Shown here in pieces: positions 25,535 through 34,090 of a DNA stretch of 48,912 bases. Source of the stretch: UBA6109 sp964506465. Lineage in GTDB: Bacteria > Desulfobacterota > Syntrophia > Syntrophales > UBA6109. The notes under the pieces are model-generated. The model made no database searches. It was not told where the DNA came from and saw only the letters and a program-made list of their open reading frames with translations. The position numbers were made by a program, and so were the translations under genes. Location of the stretch: contig CAZDLM010000015.1 in NCBI GenBank assembly GCA_964506465.1, positions 1-48,912 on the forward strand, written 5' to 3'. Numbering within the stretch: the first letter of the stretch is position 1; each line of letters opens with the position of its first letter.

Positions 25535-26806
25535 TCAGAGGCTTCTTTCTGCAACACTTCCATCCGTCTTTGCCGCCCGCCCCATCAGGACACTAAATAT
25601 CGTACCCAGAACACCCACCGCGGCACAGGCAGCGAACGCCGCATGGTAACCGCCGGTGATGTCCGATAAAAGCCCCGCCAGCACAGGACCGACAGCGCCG
25701 CCGAGCGTAAAACTGCACGTTACCGCCCCAACGATGGTGCCGATCGACCTCAGACCGAACAATTCCGCCGGCACCGGCGCCATCAACGCGGCCAGACCGC
25801 CGTATCCGATTCCGAAGATGACGCCGAAGATGTACAACTGCCACATTTCGGCGGCGAACGTCAGCAGGACCAGCGCCGCCGTCATCAGCAGAAAGCTGAT
25901 AACGAGGCAACGCAAATTGCCAATCCGGTCGCTGATGATGCCCATCCCTACCCTGCCGGCGGCATTCACGCCCCCGACAACGGCGATGATGCCGGCCGCA
26001 GTCAGCGCCGGGATCCCCATTTCAATGGCATGAGCCACGAGGTGCACCATGACGGTGTACAGGTCAAAGCCAAAACAGAAAAATGCGGCGCAGAGCACCC
26101 AGAACCGGCCGGTGTTGATCGTCTCACGGAAACACAGGCCCTTGTCGGAATCGTAAACGGCCGCCGTCTTCACGACATCGCCGCCGTAGGGTTCTTGACC
26201 CATCTGCTGTGGATCGCGCCTCAAGAACTGGGCCGAGAGCGTCAGGATGGTCCAAACGCCGCCGCCGACGATGAGGTAAGACATCCGCCACTGGTACTCG
26301 GCAATGAGGGCGCTGGCCGCGATGGAGAGCAGGATGGTGCCGATGCCCGAGCCCGACGTGACGATCCCCGTCATCAAACCCCGCCGCCGTATGAACCAGC
26401 GAGGTATGGTCGATATCAGCGGCACCCAGATGCCGCTCATCCCGACCGCAATCAGCACCCCATAGACCACGTAAAGGTGCCAAATGGCGCCGATCCGAGA
26501 CATCAGCGCATAGCCCAGCCCCAGAAAGAACGCGCAGGCCGTCAGCACGAGGCGGGGGCCGAAACGATCGTTCAGCCGCCCTACGAAGATACCCAAAACA
26601 CCATACAGAACCAGGTACAGAGAGAAGGCGGCCGATGTGGCGGCCTTGGTCCAGCCGAATTCCTCCAGGAGCGGCTTGAAGAAGATTCCAAAGGTGTACT
26701 GGGCCCCGTGTGAAATGATGGTAATCAGGAGGGCAGCCGCAACGACGACATAGCCATAAAAGATATTCCGCTTCCTGCCGGATTGAACGGCGCCTTGCCC
26801 ATTCAT
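25535..26806 (-). CDS. MFS transporter, OFA/monocarboxylate-type
   Basis: This 423-residue protein has 12 predicted helices. The N-terminal region (NIFYGYVVVAAALLITIISHG, then FGIFFKPLLEEFGWTKAATS) is typical of the oxalate/formate antiporter and monocarboxylate group, as is GRLNDRFGPRLVL between helices 2 and 3. Such carriers move small organic acids. GGAGGATGAGATCT before the ATG at 26806 makes this start better than the one at 26872. It is divergent from the 2-oxoacid oxidoreductase genes, with 232 bases between them, and convergent with the histidine kinase. A link to the oxidoreductase substrate is possible but unproven. Confidence 0.85.
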   Translation of the reverse strand: MNGQGAVQSGRKRNIFYGYVVVAAALLITIISHGAQYTFGIFFKPLLEEFGWTKAATSAAFSLYLVLYGVLGIFVGRLNDRFGPRLVLTACAFFLGLGYALMSRIGAIWHLYVVYGVLIAVGMSGIWVPLISTIPRWFIRRRGLMTGIVTSGSGIGTILLSIAASALIAEYQWRMSYLIVGGGVWTILTLSAQFLRRDPQQMGQEPYGGDVVKTAAVYDSDKGLCFRETINTGRFWVLCAAFFCFGFDLYTVMVHLVAHAIEMGIPALTAAGIIAVVGGVNAAGRVGMGIISDRIGNLRCLVISFLLMTAALVLLTFAAEMWQLYIFGVIFGIGYGGLAALMAPVPAELFGLRSIGTIVGAVTCSFTLGGAVGPVLAGLLSDITGGYHAAFAACAAVGVLGTIFSVLMGRAAKTDGSVAERSL

Positions 26807-27038
26807 AGATCTCATCCTCCGGGACAAACTCCCGACCCGCAACCGCGGCATGTGTACCACATTCGGGCTCAAAGTTCCTCGTTCTCCTATCTCTCACGAG
26901 CCCTCAGCCGTCAACAGCGACCGAAAAGACATTTGGAGGCCGCTGCTACCATTATCCTCCCCATGAATTATCATTGTTCTTCCGCCGCCGCCGGCTAAGA
27001 TATCACAAGGAGCAAGCAAACGAAGGAGAGGAAGGAAA

Positions 27039-28712
27039 ATGCGGGAATTCTCCGTCTTGACGGGCGGCAAGGCAGGCGAAGGCATCGACAGGGCCACGCT
27101 GATTCTGGGCCATCTTCTGAATCGATGCGGGTACCGGATCTATATCTATCACGATTATCCTTCCCTGATTCGGGGAGGACATACCTTTTCCATCATCCGG
27201 GCCGCTCAAGCCAGGATCGGCGCCCATCGGGAAAAGATCGATCTCCTCCTGGCACTGAACCGGGAAACCATTGATCTGCATCAAGCGCGCCTCAACGAAG
27301 ACGCCCTGGTGATTTACGACAGCGACGCCGTCAAGGCGCCTGTCCTTTCGGGGCAGATCCGCATGATGGGCCTGGCTGTCGGAACAATCGTCAAGGAGGA
27401 AAACGCCCATGAGGTCATGCGCAACATCTGTATGATCGGAGGGTTTGCGAAGGCCATCGGCGTCCCGATGGAGACCTTGGAAAAGGTCATCACGGACAAT
27501 TTCCCGAAGGAAGCAGCGCAAAATGTAAAGATCGCCGAAAGGGGATTCGCCGCGGCGGAAACGGCAAGAAACATTGCACCGCCGGCGGCGGAACCGCTCC
27601 CTTTGATCTCCGGAAGCCAGGCGATCGGCCTGGGACTCGTCAAGGGGGGTTTGCAGGACTACATCGCCTATCCCATGACCCCCACGACGCCGCTGCTGCA
27701 TTTCCTGGCCGAACGGGCGGACGAATTCTCCCTGAAGGTCATCCACCCGGAGAGCGAGATCGGAGTCATGCTCATGGCCCTCGGATTTGCCTATGCGGGC
27801 GAAAGGGCCGCCGTTGGAACATCGGGTGGAGGATTCTGTCTGATGACGGAGGGCTTGAGCCTCTCCGGCATGAGCGAGACGCCGGTGGTCATCGTCCTCG
27901 GGCAGAGACCGGGCCCAAGCACCGGCTTGCCGACCTACTCCGGCCAGGCCGATTTGCGCTTCGCCCTGAGTGCTGGACAGGGCGAATTTCCCCGCTTTAT
28001 CGTGGCGCCCGGCGACCTGGAGGAGGCCTATTTCTGGTCCGCCCTGGCGTTGAACCTGGCATGGAAATACCAAATCCCTGCTATTGTCCTGACGGACAAG
28101 AATCTCAACGAGGGGATCGGCAATTTTGACATGGGTTCCGTGCAGGAGATCCCGGAGATCCTTCCGGTCGTCTGGGATGGGAAGACGCCGTACAAGCGGT
28201 ACGAAGATGAGGAAGGCGGAGTGTCGCCTCTCGCCTTTGCCCCCCGGAAGGACGCCGTCATCAAGACCAACAGTTACGAGCATGATGAGTTCGGCATTAC
28301 AACCGAGGACGGCATCATCACCAGGAAGATGCAGGACAAACGATTGCGCAAGGAGAGATTTTTGCAGGACGAGTTGAAAGGCTTCAGGCAGGTCAACCGT
28401 TGCGGCGACAAGAACAGTTCGACGGCCCTGCTCTGCTGGGGTTCCAACAAGGGCGTTTGCACGGAGCTGGCGCAAAAACTGGGGCTGAAGATGGTGCAGC
28501 CGGTCGTCCTCTCGCCTTTTCCGGAGGACGCTTTCCGGGAAGCGGTGCGGGGGATCGAAAAGCTTATCGTCGTGGAAAACAACGCAACCGGGCAGTTGGC
28601 CGGATTGATTCGGAGCCACGGATTCCGCGTGGACGGGATGATCCTGAAGTACGACGGGCGGCCCTTCGCCCTGGATGAACTGGAGATGAGAGTAAAGGAG
28701 GCGATCCGATGA
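27039..28712 (+). CDS. korA: 2-oxoacid:acceptor oxidoreductase, fused gamma-alpha subunit
   Basis: This 557-residue subunit catalyses, with the next gene product, CoA-dependent oxidative decarboxylation of a 2-oxoacid with transfer of electrons to ferredoxin. Residues 1-185 are the gamma domain (VLTGGKAGEGIDRA; DYPSLIRGGHTFS). Residues 195-557 are the alpha domain (AYPMTPTTPLLHFLAE; HPESEIGVMLMALGFAYAGE; GTSGGGFCLMTEGLSLSG) and a C-terminal domain II. This fusion order is that of 2-oxoglutarate synthase-like KorA enzymes. GGAAGGAAA precedes the ATG. Its stop overlaps korB by four bases. No delta (2x4Fe4S) gene is present. The exact 2-oxoacid cannot be read from the sequence. Confidence 0.88.
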   Translation: MREFSVLTGGKAGEGIDRATLILGHLLNRCGYRIYIYHDYPSLIRGGHTFSIIRAAQARIGAHREKIDLLLALNRETIDLHQARLNEDALVIYDSDAVKAPVLSGQIRMMGLAVGTIVKEENAHEVMRNICMIGGFAKAIGVPMETLEKVITDNFPKEAAQNVKIAERGFAAAETARNIAPPAAEPLPLISGSQAIGLGLVKGGLQDYIAYPMTPTTPLLHFLAERADEFSLKVIHPESEIGVMLMALGFAYAGERAAVGTSGGGFCLMTEGLSLSGMSETPVVIVLGQRPGPSTGLPTYSGQADLRFALSAGQGEFPRFIVAPGDLEEAYFWSALALNLAWKYQIPAIVLTDKNLNEGIGNFDMGSVQEIPEILPVVWDGKTPYKRYEDEEGGVSPLAFAPRKDAVIKTNSYEHDEFGITTEDGIITRKMQDKRLRKERFLQDELKGFRQVNRCGDKNSSTALLCWGSNKGVCTELAQKLGLKMVQPVVLSPFPEDAFREAVRGIEKLIVVENNATGQLAGLIRSHGFRVDGMILKYDGRPFALDELEMRVKEAIR

Positions 28713-29560
28713 GCCAGACCAATCTGGGCACCTATTCCCCGAACACCTGGTGTCCGGGATGCGGCAATTTCGCGATCCTGAACGGCATGAAAACCGCCCT
28801 GAACGAATTGAAGGATGCGGTCTTCCCACTGGAGAACGTCGTGATGGTCACGGGGATCGGCTGCCATGCGAAGATCGCCGATTATCTCAACCTCAACAGC
28901 TTCTACTCCATCCACGGCAGGACCGTTCCGGTGGCCGAGGGAATAAAGATCGCGAAGCCCGCTTTGAAGGTCATCTGCTTTGCCGGCGACGGGGACGCCT
29001 ACGGAGAAGGAATTGAGCACCTGGTCTTTGCCGCCAAGCGGAACATCGATATCACCGTCATCGTCCACAACAACCGTTCCTACAGCCTGACCGCCTTTCA
29101 ATACAGCCCAACGTCGTTTACGGGATTCAAGGGCCGCTCCACGCCCCGGGGCAGCATCGAAGCGCCCCTCAACCCGCTGGAACTATTGCTGGCAAGCAGG
29201 GCGAGCTTTCTGGCGCGCGGCACTTCCCGCGGTTTGTCGCTGCTGACGCGTCTCTTCAAGGAAGCCATCCTGCATAAGGGCTTTGCGCTGGTCGACGTCC
29301 TGCAGGTGTGCGTAACCTACAACAACCTCTACGAATATTACGCCAAGCGCGTCTATGACTTGCAGGACCACGACGCGGGCGACTTCACGGCGGCGCTGAC
29401 CCGGATCAGGGAATGGGACTACAACTCCGACGCCGCAATCGCCCTCGGGCTTTTCTACCGGAAAGAGTCCGCAAGCTTTGAAGAGAAATTCGTCCCGCCC
29501 CCGATCGATGCGCAGGAAAGAGACGTCCGGATACAGCGGTTGCTGCGGCAAAGCATCTAG
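28709..29560 (+). CDS. korB: 2-oxoacid:acceptor oxidoreductase, beta subunit
   Basis: This 283-residue thiamine diphosphate-binding subunit pairs with the preceding gamma-alpha chain. Cysteines of the Fe-S cluster lie in NTWCPGCGNF and TGIGCHAKI, with a later cysteine in LQVCVTYNN. The ThDP/Mg motif is AGDGDAYGEGIEHLVFAAKR, followed by VIVHNNRSYSLT. The start overlaps korA by four bases (ATGA). The motifs and length are those of KorB/PorB proteins, which place one 4Fe-4S cluster next to ThDP. Electrons probably go to a ferredoxin encoded elsewhere, as expected in an anaerobe. Confidence 0.9.
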   Translation: MSQTNLGTYSPNTWCPGCGNFAILNGMKTALNELKDAVFPLENVVMVTGIGCHAKIADYLNLNSFYSIHGRTVPVAEGIKIAKPALKVICFAGDGDAYGEGIEHLVFAAKRNIDITVIVHNNRSYSLTAFQYSPTSFTGFKGRSTPRGSIEAPLNPLELLLASRASFLARGTSRGLSLLTRLFKEAILHKGFALVDVLQVCVTYNNLYEYYAKRVYDLQDHDAGDFTAALTRIREWDYNSDAAIALGLFYRKESASFEEKFVPPPIDAQERDVRIQRLLRQSI

Positions 29561-29873
29561 GCAGGGCGACGGCAGACTGCAAAGAGACCTGCAATATCGG
29601 CGGGCGGCTCCCGAATCTCCCGCGCACAATCGATTGCCTGATCAGGACGATCACCGAAAAAACGAAATGACATCCTGGATGGCCGTACCGCCGAGGACAT
29701 CTCCCGCACTTGCCGCAAACCCCTGCCTGACATGAGATTAACCATTCTCTTATCGATAGTCTCACGTTTTTCGAAGACAAAACGAGCCGCCGCGCAATGC
29801 ACAATCAGGCGCGGGAGCATGGCATTTCACCGCGACTCCCCGGTAGAATAGCATCACAGGAGGAGGACGCTGC
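29561..29873. other. Gap between korB and the response-regulator gene
   Basis: No gene, repeat or terminator is supported in these 313 bases. The middle part (29730-29790) is AT-richer and could hold the promoter of the response regulator, but no clear box pair is present. Confidence 0.35.
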
Positions 29874-30323
29874 TTGACTGAGAATCCGTTGGAGATATTG
29901 ATCATCGAAGACGACATCTACAGCGTCGAGTTCATGATCGACGCCCTGGAGGAGAATGGCCCGTCCGACAGGATCAAGGTGCTCCGCACCGGTGCGGAGG
30001 CGTTGGACTATCTCTGTTCCGGGAGGCCGTGTCCGGATGATGATTCTTTCAGGCGTCCCAGGTTGATCTTCCTGGACCTGAACCTGCCGCTCGTGAGCGG
30101 GCTCCAGGTTCTTCAGAAGATCCGGGACACCGAGACGACGGCGGCGATCCCGGTCGTCGTTTTTACGTCGTCGGCGAACGAGAGGGACCGGATCGAGAGT
30201 TACCGGCTCGGTGCAAACAGTTTCGTCGTAAAGCCTCATACCTATGAGAAATTTGTCCAGGCCGTCGTCGAAATAGCGTTCTACTGGACGAGGATCAACA
30301 GGGTCTCCTACCTGGAAGCCTGA
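29874..30323 (+). CDS. Single-domain response regulator (Rcp1 type)
   Basis: This 149-residue stand-alone receiver has the acidic pair Glu12-Asp13-Asp14 in LIIEDDIYS, phosphoacceptor Asp68 in LIFLDLNLPLVSG, the switch Thr in VVFTSSANERD and the conserved Lys in FVVKPHTYEKF. The insertion after the second strand and LDLNLP are typical of Rcp1-like regulators that serve phytochrome-type kinases. There is no output domain, so it acts by protein contact or as a phosphate relay. The start is TTG with AGGAGGAGG nine bases before; no closer ATG exists in frame. It is a candidate partner for the stressosome-operon kinase 4.5 kb upstream. Confidence 0.88.
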   Translation: MTENPLEILIIEDDIYSVEFMIDALEENGPSDRIKVLRTGAEALDYLCSGRPCPDDDSFRRPRLIFLDLNLPLVSGLQVLQKIRDTETTAAIPVVVFTSSANERDRIESYRLGANSFVVKPHTYEKFVQAVVEIAFYWTRINRVSYLEA

Positions 30324-30530
30324 ACGAAGCCCCATCTCCCTCGCCGGCGTTCCTCGACCCATGATCCTTGCCTCCGCTCGAAGACTCTTGCCCGGTCATC
30401 CGCCGCAGCGGCCCGATCCTCGCCGGATTAAGGGAGCAGGAAAAATCTTGCATTTCCGGAAATAAGAGGTAATGCTTTCAAAACACGGCAACCAGTTCCG
30501 GTGAAGAACCCACAAAAAAGGAGGATAAAG

Positions 30531-30731
30531 ATGCCAGAGGGAAAAGTGAAGTGGTTCAATGACAAGAAGGGTTTTGGCTTTATCGAGCAAGACGGGGGGA
30601 AGGATCTATTCGTACATCATTCCGCGATCCAGGGAGAGGGCTTCAAGTCCCTGGCCGAGGGTGACCGGGTCAGCTTTGATGTCGTCCAGGGTACAAAGGG
30701 GCCGGCTGCCGAGAATGTCCGCAAACTGTAG
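30531..30731 (+). CDS. Cold-shock domain protein (CspA family)
   Basis: This 66-residue OB-fold protein binds single-stranded RNA and DNA and keeps mRNA unfolded. RNP1 is KGFGFIEQ and RNP2 is DLFVHHSAI, both complete; KVKWFNDKKGFGF opens the domain. AAAAGGAGG eight bases before the ATG supports this start rather than the in-frame one at 30501. Length is standard. A strong terminator follows 22 bases after the stop, so it is monocistronic. Many csp genes are controlled through their leader RNA; the roughly 200 bases upstream could hold such a leader, but I cannot define one. Confidence 0.95.
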   Translation: MPEGKVKWFNDKKGFGFIEQDGGKDLFVHHSAIQGEGFKSLAEGDRVSFDVVQGTKGPAAENVRKL

Positions 30732-30753
30732 CCGATATTGAGACATCTCTTTG

Positions 30754-30785
30754 AAGGACTCCCCGGAATCGGGGAGTCCTTTTTT
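30754..30785 (+). terminator. Rho-independent terminator of the cold-shock gene
   Basis: AAGGACTCCCCG and CGGGGAGTCCTT form a perfect 12-base stem with a GAAT loop, followed by a run of T. It lies 22 bases after the cold-shock stop codon. Confidence 0.95.
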
Positions 30786-30843
30786 CGTGGTGCAGGAGCG
30801 GGGGCTGGGATCCGGCGGCTGAGCAGGAACACGGGAAATCGCA

Positions 30844-31647
30844 ATGTTTCACTGGTTTGTCGGTTATCGTCGAAAGAAGCTTGCCCGGGTTCCTTTTCCG
30901 CCCGCATGGGAAGACATCATCCGCCGCAATGTCGCCCATTACTGCATGCTGGAGGATGACGAGCGCGCCCATCTGCGTGCGCTGATCCAGGTGTTCATCG
31001 GTGAAAAGCATTGGGAAGGAGCCGGGGGGCTGGAACTGACGGACGAGATCCGCGTGACGATCTCCGCCCAGGCCTGCCTGCTGCTCCTGGGGCTGCCCCA
31101 CAACTACTATCAGAATGTCGAATCCATCGTCGTCTACCCCTCGACCGTCGTTCCGCCTCAGCGCAGACCCGGTTTCTTTGAAACGGCGTTCAAGCCGGTG
31201 GAACTTCAGCATCCCATCATCGGGCAGGCATTCCAGCGGGGACCGTTGATTCTTATCTGGGATGCGGCCCTGCACGGCGGCCGCCATCCCGAGTACGGCC
31301 ACAACGTCATCTACCACGAATTCGCCCACAAGCTGGATATGCTCAATGGCGGGGCCGACGGCACACCGCCGCTGCGCGGCCGGGCTGAATACGAGGATTG
31401 GGTCCGGACCTGTTCGCGCGAATACCTGCGCCTCAAAAGCGACGCCGAACGGGGCAGGGAATCTTTTCTTCATGCGTACGGCGCAACCAATGAAGCGGAA
31501 TTCTTCGCCGTCGCCACGGAGCAGTTCTTCGACCGACCGCAGTCCCTGAGGGAGCATGCGCCGGACCTCTATCGCGTCCTGCGCGAATACTACCGGCAGG
31601 ACCCTCTCGAACGCGTAAACCGGAATAACTGCGTGGCGGAGCGTTAG
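30844..31647 (+). CDS. mtfA: MtfA-like zinc metallopeptidase (M90)
   Basis: This 267-residue protein belongs to the MtfA family. In E. coli MtfA is a zinc peptidase that binds the repressor Mlc and so affects glucose uptake. The zinc site is HEFAH at residues 158-162 (VIYHEFAHKLDMLNG), with the third ligand expected in FFAVATEQFF. Other family landmarks are ISAQACLLLLGL, VYPSTVV and LIWDAALHGGRHPEYGHNV. No signal peptide is visible, so it is cytoplasmic. No Mlc gene is in the window. It faces the amino-sugar operon end-on, with a hairpin between them. Confidence 0.9.
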   Translation: MFHWFVGYRRKKLARVPFPPAWEDIIRRNVAHYCMLEDDERAHLRALIQVFIGEKHWEGAGGLELTDEIRVTISAQACLLLLGLPHNYYQNVESIVVYPSTVVPPQRRPGFFETAFKPVELQHPIIGQAFQRGPLILIWDAALHGGRHPEYGHNVIYHEFAHKLDMLNGGADGTPPLRGRAEYEDWVRTCSREYLRLKSDAERGRESFLHAYGATNEAEFFAVATEQFFDRPQSLREHAPDLYRVLREYYRQDPLERVNRNNCVAER

Positions 31648-31667
31648 ATGGCTTGATGGTCGCGGCG

Positions 31668-31697
31668 GGCGCCCGGCTGGCGGGACGCCAGGGCGCT
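31668..31697. terminator. GC-rich hairpin between convergent genes
   Basis: GGCGCCC/GGGCGC and TGGCG/CGCCA arms form a bulged stem between the mtfA-like and nagB-like genes, which are transcribed towards each other. It has no T-run, so it may only slow or protect transcript ends on either strand. Confidence 0.35.
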
Positions 31698-31711
31698 CCT
31701 CCGCAATAAGT

Positions 31712-32671
31712 CTATCTGCAGTCCTCGAGAACTGCCTTCCTTTTCCTGAGCGCGCCCGGGTTCGCCAGCAACTCTCTGCCCGCGATCCTGTCGAGGACGT
31801 AGATCAGATTGCCGCCGTTCGTGGCATATCTCTGTCCGTAGGAAATCGGCACCTCCGGGGTGATCTCCCCCAGGATGGACCGGGTGACGGATTCCACCTT
31901 CCTCTCGCCATTTGCAAGCAGGACGACGTTCCTTGCCTGATACACAAGCTCTGCGCCCATCGATATCGCGTAATTTGGGCAGTCCTGTTCCGAGGGGAAA
32001 TGCCCGTCGGCTACGGAGTTCTTGATGGTGTTCTCATCGAGCTTGACCAGCATGACGGAGCTTCCCTGGAAAGGAATGCCCGACTCGTGAAAAGCAACGT
32101 GCCCGCGTCCGCCGACGCCGATGATCTGAAGGTCGATGCCGCCCGCCTTCCGGATCTTCCGCGCGTAGCCGTCGAGGATGTCCTTCCGGATCTCTGCAAG
32201 GACCTTCGACCGGGCGTTCCGTTTGATGGCGATGGATTTGCCGGCATCCGACCCCCGATAGGCCCAGTCCCCCGGATGTTTCTTCAGCTCGCCTCGGAGT
32301 TCCTTCTGATCGATCAGGGATCCCCACGGCACGCTCGTTTCGGCAAATTTCTTCTTCAGCAGGCCGAAAAACTCCTGGATCATGAAATAGCAGTAGCTCT
32401 CGGGGTGGGTGACCCGCTGCTGGACGTTCTCCCCGGGCAGACCGACATACTCATCGAGGTTGAAGCTCCGGATGCGGCCGCTGTCGAACTCGCCTTGATT
32501 GGCCGCCTGCGCGAGGAGCTTGTACATCCCGGTCGGCGAGTTTCCCGTGGCAAGCCCCAGCACGACCTCTTTTTTTGCCTTGGCGATCCCGACAATTTTC
32601 TTCTTCACGATGTCCGCGGCCACCCTGCTCATGTGCTCAAAATCGTTGGTGATGAAGATCTTGACGGGCAT
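31712..32671 (-). CDS. nagB: Glucosamine-6-phosphate deaminase-like protein (NagB family) with altered active site
   Basis: This 319-residue NagB/SugP-fold protein is longer than the usual 240-270. Family motifs are GLATGNSPTGMYK, SFNLDEYVGL (base Asp73), HPESYCYFM and GVGGRGHVAFHESG. In E. coli NagB the last motif reads GNDGHIAFNE with a catalytic Asp141-His143-Glu148 relay. Here the Asp is Arg189, while His191 and Glu196 remain. The change could alter ring opening or substrate. As the last gene of a GlmU-like/GlmM operon it may link fructose-6-phosphate and glucosamine-6-phosphate in either direction, or act on another sugar phosphate. Its start lies 45 bases after the glmM stop. Confidence 0.8.
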   Translation of the reverse strand: MPVKIFITNDFEHMSRVAADIVKKKIVGIAKAKKEVVLGLATGNSPTGMYKLLAQAANQGEFDSGRIRSFNLDEYVGLPGENVQQRVTHPESYCYFMIQEFFGLLKKKFAETSVPWGSLIDQKELRGELKKHPGDWAYRGSDAGKSIAIKRNARSKVLAEIRKDILDGYARKIRKAGGIDLQIIGVGGRGHVAFHESGIPFQGSSVMLVKLDENTIKNSVADGHFPSEQDCPNYAISMGAELVYQARNVVLLANGERKVESVTRSILGEITPEVPISYGQRYATNGGNLIYVLDRIAGRELLANPGALRKRKAVLEDCR

Positions 32672-32716
32672 GTTCTTTCTCCTTTGCTCTGCAAGAGCGC
32701 GCTGTTCCGTACGATC

Positions 32717-34066
32717 TCAGCCCAGAACACGTTTGATGATATCGGCAATCTCCCTGCAGTACTTCTCGGTCACCGCCGCAGACGGGCCCTCGACCATGAC
32801 CCTGCACATATTCTGCGTGCCGGAATAGCGGACCAGGACGCGCCCCTCTTCCTTCAGCTCCTTCTCGATCCTGTCAATCGCCTCCATGACCTGCGGCACG
32901 GTCTTGATGTCGGGCTTGCTCGTCACGTTCACGTTGATCAGTTTCTGCGGATAGATGTCCATCATCTTGGCCAGCTCCGACAGGGGCTTGCCGGCCCGGA
33001 TCATGGCGGCAAGCAATTGCAGAGCGGTGAGGATGCCGTCCCCGGTGGTATGATGATCGAGAAAGATGATGTGGCCCGAATCTTCCCCGCCGATCACGCC
33101 GCCCATCTTCTGCATGTCCTCCAGGACATAGCGGTCGCCCACCTTGGCGGCATGGTGTCTGAAGCCGTATTTCCTGCAGGCCACCCGCAATCCCAGGTTG
33201 CTCATGACGGTGCTCACCAGGAGGTCGTTCTTGAGCAGGCCCTGCTCCTTGAGCATCCTGGCGCAGATGAGCAGGATCTGATCGCCGGTTATTTCCTGGC
33301 CTTTTTCATCGACGGCGATCAGGCGGTCGCCGTCGCCGTCAAAGGCGAACCCGATGGCGGCGCCGTTTTCGACGACTTTCTTTCTCAGGTCCTGCGTATG
33401 CTGAGAGCCGCACTGGTCGTTGATATTGATGCCGTTCGGCGCATTGTGGATCACCTCCACATCCGCGCCGAGTTCCCAGAAGGTCTCCGCGGCGACCTTG
33501 TAGGTGGCGCCGTTGGCGGTATCGAGAACGACCTTCATTCCTTCGATCGATGCTTCATGCGGAAATGTGTGCTTCAGGAAGACGATATAGCGGCCGTGCA
33601 CGTCCCACATGCGGAACGCCTGCCCCATGTCCTTGACGGGCGGCACCAGGCCGTGAAGCGTATTGCTCAGCATCAGGTGTTCGATGGTCTCCTCCTGCTC
33701 ATCGGAGAGTTTGAAGCCGCCGCCGGAAAAGATCTTGATGCCGTTGTCCTGATAAGGGTTGTGCGAAGCGGAAATGACGATCCCTGCGTCGGCGCGCATG
33801 CTGTGGGTGACGAAGGCGATCCCCGGCGTCGGCAGGACGCCGAGCAGGTAGGGATTGCCGCCCATCGAGGTGATCCCGGATTCCAGGGAACTCTCGAGCA
33901 TGTACCCGGAAATGCGGGTATCCTTCCCGATGACGATTCTCGGGCGCGCACGCTCCTTCTTCAGGATATAGACAATCGCCTGCCCCACGGCAAAGGCAAT
34001 TTCCGCATTCATGGGATACCGGTTTGCCTCACCCCGGATGCCGTCCGTGCCAAACAGTTTCCCCAT
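32717..34066 (-). CDS. glmM: Phosphoglucosamine mutase GlmM
   Basis: This 449-residue enzyme converts glucosamine-6-phosphate to glucosamine-1-phosphate on the way to UDP-GlcNAc. It starts MGKLFGTDGIRGEAN. The phosphoserine Ser101 lies in VISASHNPYQDNGIKIF, the Mg site in FAFDGDGDRLIAVDEKG, and the sugar-specificity loop in GGEDSGHIIFLDHHTTGDG, which is GlmM-like. The phosphate-binding loop reads RYSGTQNMCRVMVEG, with Gln where GlmM usually has Glu. AGGAGG before the ATG fixes the start. It sits between the beta-helix gene (25 bases upstream) and the nagB-like gene, which supports a UDP-GlcNAc supply operon. Confidence 0.95.
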   Translation of the reverse strand: MGKLFGTDGIRGEANRYPMNAEIAFAVGQAIVYILKKERARPRIVIGKDTRISGYMLESSLESGITSMGGNPYLLGVLPTPGIAFVTHSMRADAGIVISASHNPYQDNGIKIFSGGGFKLSDEQEETIEHLMLSNTLHGLVPPVKDMGQAFRMWDVHGRYIVFLKHTFPHEASIEGMKVVLDTANGATYKVAAETFWELGADVEVIHNAPNGININDQCGSQHTQDLRKKVVENGAAIGFAFDGDGDRLIAVDEKGQEITGDQILLICARMLKEQGLLKNDLLVSTVMSNLGLRVACRKYGFRHHAAKVGDRYVLEDMQKMGGVIGGEDSGHIIFLDHHTTGDGILTALQLLAAMIRAGKPLSELAKMMDIYPQKLINVNVTSKPDIKTVPQVMEAIDRIEKELKEEGRVLVRYSGTQNMCRVMVEGPSAAVTEKYCREIADIIKRVLG

Positions 34067-34090
34067 AAGACTTCCTCCTGGTGAATAGGG

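Noticed and set aside
27003..28829. Open frame of 608 codons on the minus strand
   Set aside because: Antisense to korA, which is certain from its motifs.
32000..34084. Open frame of 694 codons on the plus strand
   Set aside because: It runs antisense to the nagB-like and glmM genes, whose motifs are unmistakable. Its own sequence is rich in His, Asp and Val, as is typical of antisense frames in GC-rich DNA.
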